From contig JAGXHG010000040.1 of assembly GCA_024636345.1 (NCBI GenBank), positions 1 to 64,000 on the forward strand: a stretch of 64,000 bases of DNA. The letters are read 5' to 3'. Position 1 is the first letter of the stretch, and each line of letters begins with the position of its first letter. Shown here piece after piece: positions 28,737-38,334 of this stretch. This DNA comes from Desulfobulbaceae bacterium. GTDB taxonomy: Bacteria; Desulfobacterota; Desulfobulbia; Desulfobulbales; Desulfocapsaceae. A model generated the notes under the pieces. It worked only from the letters and a program-made list of their open reading frames with translations. It was not told the origin of the DNA and did no database searches. Both the position numbers and the translations under genes were made by a program.

Positions 28737-29746
28737 CGTTTACCGTCTCCAGCAGAACGGTCCGAGAGGCTCCGGATGTCACCCCACAGCAGTCGTCCTG
28801 CAGCACGCAGGTAAAATCCGCCCTTACTTTTAGTCGACGGATCAGAGTTAATCGTACCCGATAGCAGATAAAGCACTGCACGTACAAGAAAAACCAGGGA
28901 CAATCCAGCACAGGTTAGATTACAGATCAGACTGCCGTACCGTTTTTGGAGAAGAAGCCGGTAAGAATCACAAGTTGCGAAGAGGGCATGGCCACTCATC
29001 CCCTTTTTGCCACCCCCTTCGAAATGACAGGTATCACCGCCCGCAACATAGGCAACTTTTTCACCTCGCTCACGTACCCGCCGACAGAGGTCTGAATCTT
29101 CACAATACATAAAAATATCACGGTCAAACCCTGAAAGCTCCTTCCATATCCTTCTCCTGATACAAAAAAAAGCTCCTGAGACCCAGTCAACCTCCTGGTG
29201 AGTCTGCTCATAAAACTCTGGCCGTTTTTCATGGATCTGCCAGCCGCTAAACCATGTGCAGGTACGTGGCAACATCCAGGACAACAAAATCCGGTAAGGT
29301 GTATGTTCATATCCGACAGAGGTCTGTACAGAGCCATCTGGATTGCGAAGTCGACCACCAACAACAGCAGTATCCGGGTGCGTCTCAAGGTAATCAATGA
29401 GTGGCTGAAACGCCTCCTGCATCTTGGTGTCATTATTCAACAACAGCAGAAATCGGCCACGGGCCTGTTCGGCACCGTAGTTATTTCCTCGGGAAAAACC
29501 AAGATTGTCCGGACTGCAGATTAATTGCACGCCGGGCCACGTTTTCGACAAATAATCCTGGCTGCCATCGTCGGAATTGTTATCAACAATAATGATTTCA
29601 TGCCGGCAGGATAGATTCTGGGACAAGGCGCGTAGACACGTTTCCAGAAATGACTGACCGTTGTAGTTGACGATGATGACAGAGAGCACTATTGCATCAA
29701 CCCCACCATTTATTTTTATGGCCGGTGGCCCACTTATAATTGTCAT
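28733..29746 (-). CDS. Glycosyltransferase family 2 (rhamnosyltransferase-like)
   Basis: A 337-residue GT-A enzyme. VLSVIIVNYNGQSFLETCL starts the fold, VDNNSDDGSQDYL and LLLNNDTKM provide the acidic and DxD-like metal residues, and MYCEDSDLCRRVRERG is the catalytic ED region typical of the rhamnosyltransferase-like GT2 branch. Hydrophobic stretches near residues 275-295 suggest membrane association. A dTDP-rhamnose route is encoded elsewhere in the window (rmlACDB), so rhamnose is a possible donor. That is inference. Confidence 0.88.
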   Translation of the reverse strand: MTIISGPPAIKINGGVDAIVLSVIIVNYNGQSFLETCLRALSQNLSCRHEIIIVDNNSDDGSQDYLSKTWPGVQLICSPDNLGFSRGNNYGAEQARGRFLLLLNNDTKMQEAFQPLIDYLETHPDTAVVGGRLRNPDGSVQTSVGYEHTPYRILLSWMLPRTCTWFSGWQIHEKRPEFYEQTHQEVDWVSGAFFCIRRRIWKELSGFDRDIFMYCEDSDLCRRVRERGEKVAYVAGGDTCHFEGGGKKGMSGHALFATCDSYRLLLQKRYGSLICNLTCAGLSLVFLVRAVLYLLSGTINSDPSTKSKGGFYLRAAGRLLWGDIRSLSDRSAGDGKR

Positions 29747-29751
29747 TTCAT

Positions 29752-31245
29752 CTAGACAGGTGACTTCTGCACAATTCCAGCCGCATTTTCGTTTCGATAA
29801 ATGATTGTGATAGCCCCGATCAGACCTATGAAGGTGTAAAACAACATGGACATATTCATCATGGTTTTAAAACCAGGATCAACCATGGCATGCACCGCCT
29901 GAGCCATAATCCCTGCGGCTCCACCGGCAAGAATCCCCCGATCCCAGTAATGCACGCGATAAAGGTGGTAAAATGCTGTATACAATACAATTATCAGCAT
30001 CGACAAAAAAGCAATTATCCCTACAGTCCCGACTTCGGACCAGATCTGCAGATACATGTTATGCACTACATGGTTTTTACCGACAAACATCCGAGAATAA
30101 CCGGTTGTATCATGTTTTTTGAAAACACTTGCCATGTTATTCAGTCCGACACCAAACACCGGAAATTGGCGAATAACTGAGAATGCCGCTTCATTAAGCG
30201 GTTTCCTGGTATCAGCGGAGCCATAATCATCATGGGTAAAGCGACTATAAATTACCGGGAAGCTTACAGCAATGATGGCACTGAAGACCAAGAGTGCACA
30301 CCAGACCCAGATAAAAGTCGAAAGACGCAGAAAGCGACCACGGAACATGATAAAGAATACCAGTGTAAATGATAGAGGTATAGTCATCCAAGCCCCGCGC
30401 GACAGGGTGGTATAAATCCCGGCACAGCCTATCGTGACAGCAAAAAGATACCAGCACTTGACCAAAAATCGACGTTCAGCAATAAACATGGCAAACATAA
30501 GCGGAATAAGCATCTCAAAAAAGTAGCCGAAGATATTAGGATCTCCGATCGTCCCCGAAGACCGCTTAGCCACAAAACCGATATTCTGCCTCAGAACTTC
30601 CTTTTCCCCAAAGACCTGTAAGCCCAGCATATGTCCGGTCTTGAACTGATAAAGCCCGATACAGGCTTCCACAACCAAATCAATAGACAAGCACAAAAGC
30701 AGCACATCAATATACTTCCGATCCTGAAGGTTCGTGATCACAAACAACAGAAAGAGCAAAGACAAGAGACGGGCAATCTCCAACAACGAAAGATCCAGAT
30801 ACTCGGCATCAACTAAGCTCAGGAAACCGGCAGCAATATAGAGCAGAAAAGCGATGAGAATCTTGCGGTTCATTTGAAAATGGTAGATTCCGCCATCGCG
30901 GAGCTTGGCATCATAAACGAAAAAACCGAAAAGGATGAGGAGTGACAGAAGACTGACCGAGATATCTACACTGGTAACCCCGACATAATCCCGGTAGAAG
31001 AAATTATAATCAAGATTAAAGGCAATACCAAAAGTAAAGGTTGCCACGAACAGACAGATCAACCGGGTTTTGGTCTGTGTTGAGATAATCAGATAAACAT
31101 AAGCCGCCGGAGCAAAAAACAAAAGAGTTCCTATAACACCAAGATAATACTTGGTCGGCAGAGCACTTACCTTGAGTGCAACCACACCCAGAAAGAGGCC
31201 AGAGACTAGATAACGGATATAGCGAAGGAGAATACGTTCATTCAA
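29752..31245 (-). CDS. wzy: O-antigen-ligase-family membrane protein, probable exopolysaccharide polymerase (Wzy)
   Basis: A 497-residue protein with about 12 hydrophobic helices and the Wzy_C landmarks: a long periplasmic loop holding RQFPVFGVGLNNMASVF and then VGKNHVVHNMYLQIWSEVG, where the conserved His-Asn-x-Tyr lies. The family includes both O-antigen ligases and Wzy polymerases. Within a locus that has Wzx, Wzz/Wzc-like and Wza genes, polymerase is the natural reading. It lies between the BY-kinase-like gene (64 bp) and a GT2 gene (5 bp). Confidence 0.82.
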   Translation of the reverse strand: MNERILLRYIRYLVSGLFLGVVALKVSALPTKYYLGVIGTLLFFAPAAYVYLIISTQTKTRLICLFVATFTFGIAFNLDYNFFYRDYVGVTSVDISVSLLSLLILFGFFVYDAKLRDGGIYHFQMNRKILIAFLLYIAAGFLSLVDAEYLDLSLLEIARLLSLLFLLFVITNLQDRKYIDVLLLCLSIDLVVEACIGLYQFKTGHMLGLQVFGEKEVLRQNIGFVAKRSSGTIGDPNIFGYFFEMLIPLMFAMFIAERRFLVKCWYLFAVTIGCAGIYTTLSRGAWMTIPLSFTLVFFIMFRGRFLRLSTFIWVWCALLVFSAIIAVSFPVIYSRFTHDDYGSADTRKPLNEAAFSVIRQFPVFGVGLNNMASVFKKHDTTGYSRMFVGKNHVVHNMYLQIWSEVGTVGIIAFLSMLIIVLYTAFYHLYRVHYWDRGILAGGAAGIMAQAVHAMVDPGFKTMMNMSMLFYTFIGLIGAITIIYRNENAAGIVQKSPV

Positions 31246-31309
31246 AGGATTATCCCTTCCTTTTTAAAAAACAACAGTTTACTACAACACCCTTTCTGCC
31301 GTACTCGTA

Positions 31310-31999
31310 TCAATCGGCCAGCAGGAGACGGTAGATCAGCCGCGGAATAAACATCTTTTTCTTGTTAAGAATGGCGCCAGTAAAACACACCCCGGCATCA
31401 GCAAGTTGCTGTTTATGATATTCAGCTACCTCCCATCGTGTTTTTTCGGCCTCAATGACCATAATGAGACCGTCAAGCTGTCGGGCCAGAATACTTGTTT
31501 CCGGACCGGTCATCAAATCTACGGAATCAAAGATAATAATATCAAACTGAGCCCTTGCCTGAGTGAGAAAGTTGTCGAACGCTTTACTGTCAAAGAGAAC
31601 GATAGGGTTTCCTGTCTTCCTGCCTGCCGGAATAAAGGAAAATGCACTCTTCTCATCTCTTTTGAGGACTTCTTCGAAACGGGCCTTCCCTTGCAGCACA
31701 TCTACAAGACCCGGTGCTTCAGGAGCAATCTTCAGCCAGGAATGGAGTATCGGTGATCGAATATTACCATCGACCAGGAGAATGCGCCTGTCAATACTCT
31801 TTAAGGAAAGGGCTACGGCCATATTAAAACTAACGGTGGAAGCTCCTTCTCCCTGACGGCATGAGGATACACAAAGTGACAGGCTGGACTCACGCCCGGG
31901 ATTGAGTTTTTCCAGCACAAGACTCAAAAATTGGTCATGGAGTTTTTCTAGAAGCAGGACACCCCGGTGTTTTTCCTGGCGCAGAGGTATCACTGACAT
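31310..31999 (-). CDS. CpsD/CapB-type BY-kinase-like protein with degenerate nucleotide site
   Basis: A 229-residue ParA-like ATPase-fold protein matching the cytoplasmic kinase half of Wzc/CpsD. The Walker A position reads RQGEGASTVS, with Ala53 replacing the invariant Lys of GEGKST. Walker A' reads LLVDGNIRSP instead of the usual VDADLRxP, and Walker B is IIIFDSVD. The usual C-terminal tyrosine cluster is absent; the end is IPRLIYRLLLAD. Autokinase activity is therefore doubtful, and it may act as a structural or regulatory partner of the co-polymerase encoded 37 bp upstream. It is encoded separately from that protein, as in Gram-positive CpsC/CpsD pairs. Confidence 0.82.
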   Translation of the reverse strand: MSVIPLRQEKHRGVLLLEKLHDQFLSLVLEKLNPGRESSLSLCVSSCRQGEGASTVSFNMAVALSLKSIDRRILLVDGNIRSPILHSWLKIAPEAPGLVDVLQGKARFEEVLKRDEKSAFSFIPAGRKTGNPIVLFDSKAFDNFLTQARAQFDIIIFDSVDLMTGPETSILARQLDGLIMVIEAEKTRWEVAEYHKQQLADAGVCFTGAILNKKKMFIPRLIYRLLLAD

Positions 32000-32036
32000 A
32001 ACCAGAATCTCCTTTTCACAAATCTTCTTTCAATCA

Positions 32037-33683
32037 TCATACTCTCTCCTGGTGACCAATAGACAACAAAAGCGGTACCTTCAAGATAGTTTCGACATCC
32101 TGACCATCCCTGAACACATGGGTAAAAAATTCTTTGACAGCCGAAAGGCCGAAACTGAGAAAAATTCCAAAAAAAGTGGCCGTCAAAAGGATAAGACCTT
32201 TTTGGGGAAAATAAGACTTCAGCGGTGCTATGGCAGTATTGATTGTAGTCAGACTGGTAATCTTACTTTTATCAAGATCATCATAGATTCTCAGATCTTC
32301 AGCTTTTTTGGTATAATTTAAAAGAGATTCGAGCGCGATATCCTTTTTCAATTTCATTTGCTGAAGGGTAAAATGGGCCTGAATCAATTCTTCGATACGT
32401 CTGTTTTTCTTTTCAAGCTCCGGCGTAATCCTGTGGATCAGAGGTTCAATGGTACTGCGGTTTAATTCCAGAATATTAATCAGACTCAGATATTTTTGTT
32501 TTCGGAGCTGGGCAATAGTAGAATCAAGCTGCTGAATCTCCCGTGACTTTTCAGTAAACTGGCCGATCAGACGTGATCGTTCCAGTTTAAGAGTAAAATA
32601 CTGTCGGTCAATATCCTGCAGGTATGCCTGCCGATCAACCATCTCATTTTCACTCATTTTTGGTGTTTCTATCCAACTTCCCGGAGAATCGTACATTTCC
32701 TTAACACCTCTCAGAAGCGCGCGATTCCGGTCATAGTCCTGCTGTGCATTAAGAAGTTCAACTTCAAGTTTTTCCCTGTTCAAGAGAAGAAGTTCCTGCT
32801 GCTTGGCAATCTCAGAAATATTCCATTTCCCTGCAAAGATCTTTTCCTCCTCTAGAAGAGAATCTGCTTTTTTCTGATACAAGGAAATTTGGTCGATATA
32901 AAACATGTGTGATTTTTTAATCTCGTAAATCTTGGTACGGAGCTTGATAAAGGCATTGGCAAATGCATTAGCTGCTTGCGCAGCAAACTCGGGATCAGGA
33001 TCACTGAATGACAGCTTGAGGATATCAGTCTCCGCCAGGAATTCTACCTTCAACGATTCCTTTAAGGAAAGAACGATCTTATCTTCACGGGTAAGCGTGG
33101 AACTGGTCAGATGCGCCTTCAGGCCGGAAAGAAAAACTCGTAACCCACTGCGAATTTTCTCTTCCCGGTCGAAATGTCCCTTGAGATCCTGATACACCAT
33201 ATGGGACAATTCATCGCCCTTAAAAATTTCCAGCTCGTTGTTTACATTCTGGTTCCGTTCCTGATAGAGGAAACTGACATTGTTGCTCTGTTCAGTGAGA
33301 TTAGGCATTTTTTCTCGGCCCAGCCTGATCATAAGCTTGGTGTCGGCCTTATACAGAGGTGTTACTGAAAACGAATAGAGAGCAGAGGTGATAAAACAGA
33401 CAGCAGTAATAATGGTGATTGACTGTAAGTGTTTGAAGAATATATACAAAAGGTCCCGGAGCGTCAAAATCTTCCGTTCCTTTATCCGCTCCCCAGTATA
33501 ACCGGGTATAATGGCTTCATGGCGGGGACGATCAGGCTCGCCATGACCTGTTCCGTTGGTATTCTGCTGTTTGTCACCTTGCCCATGGGCTTCTGGACCG
33601 TTTTCTGCAGAACGAGTATCAAATGAAGGCGGCGGCTCAGCTTCGGCGCTAAACATATCGCTATATGACTGTTTTTCAGACAT
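32037..33683 (-). CDS. Polysaccharide co-polymerase (Wzz/GumC/Wzc N-terminal type)
   Basis: A 548-residue inner-membrane chain-length and export regulator. It has a hydrophilic N-terminal tail of about 70 residues (rich in Gly, Gln and Glu) and a first membrane segment at about residues 90-112. The Wzz region includes SFSVTPLYKADTKLMI. A long periplasmic coiled-coil region follows (about 200-480), and a second membrane segment near residue 510 (LILLTATFFGIFLSFG). The tyrosine-kinase half of Wzc is missing; the next gene encodes it separately in degenerate form. It bridges the Wzy polymerase and the Wza channel. Confidence 0.88.
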   Translation of the reverse strand: MSEKQSYSDMFSAEAEPPPSFDTRSAENGPEAHGQGDKQQNTNGTGHGEPDRPRHEAIIPGYTGERIKERKILTLRDLLYIFFKHLQSITIITAVCFITSALYSFSVTPLYKADTKLMIRLGREKMPNLTEQSNNVSFLYQERNQNVNNELEIFKGDELSHMVYQDLKGHFDREEKIRSGLRVFLSGLKAHLTSSTLTREDKIVLSLKESLKVEFLAETDILKLSFSDPDPEFAAQAANAFANAFIKLRTKIYEIKKSHMFYIDQISLYQKKADSLLEEEKIFAGKWNISEIAKQQELLLLNREKLEVELLNAQQDYDRNRALLRGVKEMYDSPGSWIETPKMSENEMVDRQAYLQDIDRQYFTLKLERSRLIGQFTEKSREIQQLDSTIAQLRKQKYLSLINILELNRSTIEPLIHRITPELEKKNRRIEELIQAHFTLQQMKLKKDIALESLLNYTKKAEDLRIYDDLDKSKITSLTTINTAIAPLKSYFPQKGLILLTATFFGIFLSFGLSAVKEFFTHVFRDGQDVETILKVPLLLSIGHQERV

Positions 33684-33746
33684 TTTTCTATGAATCCTTT
33701 ATCATTTCCGGTTCATTCCTCATCCCCCTTACAATGACCCACACGG

Positions 33747-34811
33747 TTATTGATTATTAGGAATCTGGTAGTCTATGTTGAACTGTTCACCATTCCACAT
33801 CAGGATCCGACGGATATAGTCATCCACCCATTGTCCGACCTTGGCAACATCGGTCTTGGGCACATAGACAATACTGTTGTCAGGCAACAATACATCCTCT
33901 TCGAGGTGTCCTTCTTCCATCACCCTTTTCACGTTAACCGTACGCATAACAGGCTTGTTATCCTGGGAAATCAAGAGAACTTTGACGTGCTCATTAGTCC
34001 CTTCATTCGTGATACCACCTGCCTGAGCAATTGCCTGGGCTACCGTGAGAGGATGTTCTTCTTTCAACTTCCCGGGATTTTTTACCTGGCCAAAAACGAA
34101 AATCTGCCGACCAGCTATGGATTCCAAGAGGAGGGACACTTTCAGATTTTTGAACTCTTTATCGTAAAGCGTCTGAATCTCGGCCTCCACCTCATCGATA
34201 GCCTTACCAGCCGCCTTGATTCCATCCAGCAGAGGCAGATAGATATTACCATCCGGGCTGACCAGAATCTGTTTAGCCTGTCCCCGTGGTGAATTGGTAA
34301 TTGCCTTCTGAAGGGCGAAGATCTTCGAGGAGATCTTATTGACCGCTACCGAGACAACAGGATCCCTAATAATGTCTGAATATCCCTTAGCAATAATTTC
34401 TGCGCTTCGCTTAGGGGTCTCCCCGCCAATTTCAAAATCACCCTTAATCGGCAATGTTACCATACCATCGGGACGTACCACAACAGTGCGGTTCAATCCT
34501 GGATGATACTGGAATTCGACATTCACCTCGTCCTGGACTCCAATCAGATATGGAGTCTTTAGCTTGACAAGGTCAATATGATACATGACCTCGAGAGAAT
34601 CTCCCGCGTTCAGGGTATAATGGGCTGTCCCCAGCTTTAACCCGTCAATAATTTCATGACGCATAGCCTCTTTTTTCCCTTCACTGAGGTCTTCGACTAC
34701 CACTTTTTCCTGGCCAAGCTCCTGAATGGTTGATTTCGTTGAAGAGCCGCAGGAAATCAACAACAACATGGCCCACAGGCCCACACTTATCAAAACAATC
34801 CGACTACCCAT
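33747..34811 (-). CDS. wza: Outer-membrane polysaccharide export lipoprotein (Wza family)
   Basis: A 354-residue lipoprotein: the lipobox LLLISCGSS gives lipid-modified Cys at about residue 21. The poly_export domain (about 55-160) contains YTLNAGDSLEVMYHIDL and VVVRPDGMVTLPIKGDFE. Two SLBB-type regions follow (ISPDGNIYLP-like at about 185 and FVFGQVKNPGKL at about 245). The C-terminal stretch DYIRRILMW is amphipathic and suits the outer-membrane helix of Wza. It forms the exit channel for the polymer and is followed by the co-polymerase gene 63 bp downstream. Confidence 0.92.
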   Translation of the reverse strand: MGSRIVLISVGLWAMLLLISCGSSTKSTIQELGQEKVVVEDLSEGKKEAMRHEIIDGLKLGTAHYTLNAGDSLEVMYHIDLVKLKTPYLIGVQDEVNVEFQYHPGLNRTVVVRPDGMVTLPIKGDFEIGGETPKRSAEIIAKGYSDIIRDPVVSVAVNKISSKIFALQKAITNSPRGQAKQILVSPDGNIYLPLLDGIKAAGKAIDEVEAEIQTLYDKEFKNLKVSLLLESIAGRQIFVFGQVKNPGKLKEEHPLTVAQAIAQAGGITNEGTNEHVKVLLISQDNKPVMRTVNVKRVMEEGHLEEDVLLPDNSIVYVPKTDVAKVGQWVDDYIRRILMWNGEQFNIDYQIPNNQ

Positions 34812-35026
34812 TTCTTATACCAGTAAATTAATTTTATAATTCATTAATGATAACAATAGCTTTTTCATTTTATGATAATTAATTATTTTTACCACTATGT
34901 GCCATTTTTTTCATCTGGCTAGATGATATTCTGAAACGCCAAACAACAGTAAACTCAGAATCACAGGGGAATCACAAAAAAGAACATCGAATCTGAAAAT
35001 GCTCAAATGACGAAAGCTCAAAATGC

Positions 35027-35062
35027 GGTGAATATTTCTGCTCCAGAACTAAAATATTCACC
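35027..35062 (-). terminator. Hairpin terminator after the AAA/SPOR gene
   Basis: GGTGAATATTT (35027-35037) and AAATATTCACC (35052-35062) form a perfect 11-bp stem. It lies 11 bp beyond the stop of the minus-strand AAA/SPOR gene and is followed on that strand by GCATTTTGAG. A T-rich run on the plus side could make it bidirectional. If it works, wza and the genes behind it need their own promoter in 34812-35026. Confidence 0.5.
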
Positions 35063-35073
35063 TCGTATTTCTT

Positions 35074-36891
35074 TTATTTTCTGACAACAACGGCTGCGAT
35101 ACCTTCTTGTTGCAACTCCCGCACCCAAGACATTGCCTCCTTTCTTGAGGAATATGCTCCCAAAAAAAGACGAAACTGCCCATCTTCCAAACGTTCCGAC
35201 CAAGGATAGTAGCCATCAGCCTCCAGAGTCTTTTGCAACCCTTCGATACTTCCTGTCGTTTCAGGAATCGTAAGCAATAGGGCATAGGGAAGACAACGAA
35301 CATTATCCTCAGGCACACTGGCAATCCATATGCTCTTCAGGGCATCCTCCTCCGAGGAAAAGTTACCCAGGTAGATATTCCATCGGGGAGCCATGTGGTC
35401 GGTGCCAACCTCGGAAACAAATAAAGGTTCCATGCCTTTATCCTGCAACCGCTTAAGCTCCGTTTGTATAACAGCAGGTGTGGAACCACTGAATACCTGC
35501 AAGGTGTAGGGTCTGTCTCCAGGTAGGACTGAAGGCCCTGCCATCATGACATAGCCTTCAACTTCCTTCATTTGATGAATCTTAATGGACGGCCCAGAAT
35601 TATTCTTTTCATCAGGTATTTCCTGGCCTTGGTCTCCAGCTCCACTCGCCGTGGGTACCCCCTCATCATCCTTTTTTATCACTTTTATCCCGGAAACAGA
35701 ATCTGCACTATTATCCCCATCATTGTGGAAATAACGGGGAGCCTGATCACTATTTGCCGGAGATATTTTCTCCTGTGTACCGGAAACAGAATTAACAATT
35801 GTATTCCCGCCGCCTTTGGAATGAGCAGTAATCTTGCCATCATTTCTCCAAGAGAAAAACCACAGGAACATAAAACCTATTACCACTATCGCAGCCGCAA
35901 GCAGTATCGCAGTCAACCACGAATGTCTTGAGGCAGTTGGAACAAAGAGAGTCGACGGTTCAGCCGTTGTCTTCAGTTTGGCAGCATTCTCCTGTACAAT
36001 CATATTCAGGTCTATACCGGCATCCGTTTTTTGGGAGCGCCCCTCACTGACTTCCTGCATAAGAACATCTTCTTCGTTCTGCTCCATATGACAGACATCG
36101 CTGACCATTTCTAAATCGATACGATCAGACCCAAGATCAAAGGCCCTCAATAGCACTCGGTCGCAGAGATTGTTAATCAGTCGCGGGATTCTTTTACTCA
36201 CATCAGCTAGAAAGCGAAGGGCCTCAGGCTCAAACAGAGGCCGTCCTTTTGCGCCCGATTGCAGCAGTAGAAAGTAAATGTACTCCTTTAATTCATCTTC
36301 TTGTAAGGGCTTTATGTACAATCGTCGGCGAAACCGCTGCATGAAAGGGAGATATTTCGGATTTTTCTCCAGCTCCTCAATAAAACCGGAATGGGCAAAA
36401 CAGACAAGGCGAAAAGGGTAAAAGTCCTTGACATGGAAGTTGGCTAGATACCTAAAATTATCCAACATCTTCTGTTCATAATCCTGTAGATCATCAATAA
36501 TGATATATATAGATTTCCTAAGTTTTCCAGACATATACAGATAGAACAGCACCTCAATAAGCTGAGCTGCTGTTCTACAGGAATTGGCAGCCTCAGTCTC
36601 TTCGAGCTGCAAGACAATCGATTTAAGCAACATAGCAAACGGGGAGCTTGGAGAAGAAACCGTGACTGCCAAAAGATCGGTTTCTTCCTCCAAAAAACGG
36701 CAGAGCTTGAGAAGCAGAAGGGTTTTTCCCACTCCGTATTCACCTGAAACCAGGATATAAGGCTCTCCTTGTCTCACGCTTTCCGTGAGCAAGTGAAGCG
36801 CCTGCTCATGGGATCTGGACCTAAAATAATTATCCGGTACTGGATGCATGGCAAAAGGATCCTTTGCCATACAGTAAAAATCTCTGTACAC
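35074..36891 (-). CDS. ExeA-like AAA ATPase with membrane anchor and C-terminal SPOR domains
   Basis: A 605-residue protein in three parts. Residues 1-270 form an ExeA/GspA-type AAA ATPase, with Walker A SGEYGVGKT (Lys56) and the Walker B-like IYIIIDDLQDYE. A single membrane helix lies near residues 330-350, followed by a low-complexity Gly/Ser/Asp linker. The C-terminal 160 residues include GDRPYTLQVFSGSTPAVIQT and a second repeat ending GQFRLFLGAYSSRKEAMSWV, both SPOR-like, which bind glycan strands of peptidoglycan. The layout suggests a cytoplasmic motor coupled to the cell wall, perhaps to open or position the export machine. It is the first gene of the minus exopolysaccharide series. 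Confidence 0.82.
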   Translation of the reverse strand: MYRDFYCMAKDPFAMHPVPDNYFRSRSHEQALHLLTESVRQGEPYILVSGEYGVGKTLLLLKLCRFLEEETDLLAVTVSSPSSPFAMLLKSIVLQLEETEAANSCRTAAQLIEVLFYLYMSGKLRKSIYIIIDDLQDYEQKMLDNFRYLANFHVKDFYPFRLVCFAHSGFIEELEKNPKYLPFMQRFRRRLYIKPLQEDELKEYIYFLLLQSGAKGRPLFEPEALRFLADVSKRIPRLINNLCDRVLLRAFDLGSDRIDLEMVSDVCHMEQNEEDVLMQEVSEGRSQKTDAGIDLNMIVQENAAKLKTTAEPSTLFVPTASRHSWLTAILLAAAIVVIGFMFLWFFSWRNDGKITAHSKGGGNTIVNSVSGTQEKISPANSDQAPRYFHNDGDNSADSVSGIKVIKKDDEGVPTASGAGDQGQEIPDEKNNSGPSIKIHQMKEVEGYVMMAGPSVLPGDRPYTLQVFSGSTPAVIQTELKRLQDKGMEPLFVSEVGTDHMAPRWNIYLGNFSSEEDALKSIWIASVPEDNVRCLPYALLLTIPETTGSIEGLQKTLEADGYYPWSERLEDGQFRLFLGAYSSRKEAMSWVRELQQEGIAAVVVRK

Positions 36892-37169
36892 ACTTCCCCC
36901 TGGGGTTCAGAATAATCTCAATCCGTTTGCAAATACCCTTTGCCTCATACTGTAACCCTATACTTTCAACTCGATATAACAGATCATGCTTGGTGTCATA
37001 TGGTTGAGATAATTCTGTTCTTAAAATGTATTATCGTCATCTTTGAGTAATCTTTTATAATAAAGGGGCAGGAATAACAAGCGTGGATACAAAATTTAAG
37101 CGCTACTTTTATTAGTTTTTAAGAAGTGTGCTGGGAAAATATTAGTATCCAGGAGTCGTTAAAAACCAA

Positions 37170-38144
37170 TTACCACTTCTGCACCTGATGCCATTTCCAC
37201 GCTGTAGCTAAAATCTCCTCAACTTCCGTGTACTCAGCCTGCCAGCCAAGCTCTTTATGGATCAGCGTGCTGTCCGCTACCAAAGTGGCGGGATCTCCTG
37301 GGCGTCTCGCCTCGTAATCAAAGGGGATCTCACGGCCCACCACCTTTTGAGCCGCCTCGATAATTTCCAGGATGGAAAATCCCTTGCCGTTTCCCAGATT
37401 AAAGCCATGGGCTCCTTTTTTTGTGCCCATATAATCAAGAGCCTGGAGATGCGCTGTGCACAAATCATTGATATGGATATAATCCCGGACGCAGGTGCCA
37501 TCTGCGGTGACATAATCCTTACCAAAGACCTTGAGCCTTTTCCCATCTTTGAGCACAGCCTTCAGGACATTGGGGATGAGATGGGTTTCCGGGTTGTGTG
37601 CTTCTCCGATTTCTGCCTCAGGATCAGCGCCGGCCGCGTTAAAGTAGCGGAGGGTCACAGAATTAAGGCCATATGCCTGCGCATAGTCCTTTAAAATCCG
37701 TTCCACCATCAGCTTTGTCTGGCCGTAGGGGTTGATAGGGTTCTGGGGGTGTGTCTCGTCAATAAAATCTTTAATCGGATTGCCAAAGGTTGAGGCGGAA
37801 GAAGAAAAAACAAATTTCTTTACTTCATATTTTGTCATGGCATCCAGAAGGTTCAGGGTGCCGATCACATTATTTCGGTAATATAGCGCCGGGTTTTCCA
37901 TTGATTCGCCCACCAGGGACTTGGCGGAAAAATGCATGACCGCTTCAAAGCTTTGCTTGTTGAAAAGCTGGTCAAGGGCATTCTGGTCAAGAAGATCCCC
38001 TTCTGCAAGCTCCCCCCACTTAACCGCCTGGCGGTATCCGGTGGAGATGTTGTCAAACACAGTGATTTTATGATCCTGGAAGGCAAGCATCTTTGCCATG
38101 TGGGAGCCGATATATCCAGCCCCGCCGCAGATAAGTATGTTCAT
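37170..38144 (-). CDS. galE: UDP-glucose 4-epimerase
   Basis: GalE interconverts UDP-glucose and UDP-galactose with bound NAD. This 324-residue SDR enzyme has the N-terminal NAD site ILICGGAGYIGSHMAKML, the catalytic SSSAST-Tyr-x3-Lys arrangement (FSSSASTFGN then PYGQTKLMVE), and LRYFNAAGADP. It probably supplies galactose donors for the exopolysaccharide next door. It stands alone, 278 bp from the AAA/SPOR gene and 190 bp from phoU, so it is likely a separate transcript. Confidence 0.96.
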   Translation of the reverse strand: MNILICGGAGYIGSHMAKMLAFQDHKITVFDNISTGYRQAVKWGELAEGDLLDQNALDQLFNKQSFEAVMHFSAKSLVGESMENPALYYRNNVIGTLNLLDAMTKYEVKKFVFSSSASTFGNPIKDFIDETHPQNPINPYGQTKLMVERILKDYAQAYGLNSVTLRYFNAAGADPEAEIGEAHNPETHLIPNVLKAVLKDGKRLKVFGKDYVTADGTCVRDYIHINDLCTAHLQALDYMGTKKGAHGFNLGNGKGFSILEIIEAAQKVVGREIPFDYEARRPGDPATLVADSTLIHKELGWQAEYTEVEEILATAWKWHQVQKW

Positions 38145-38334
38145 ATTTTTTAACTAAAGTAAGTTTTCAATTTAAAATTTAACAGTAGAAAGATGAACAA
38201 AAACAATATCTTTCACAGAATGGATTGACAGAAAGTTAATGGTAGAATTTCAGAAGGGATAAGACATTGAATGAATCACGGACCGCATAAATCCTGATCG
38301 TTTCATGCAGTTCGTGATCCAGAACAGCGCCTGC

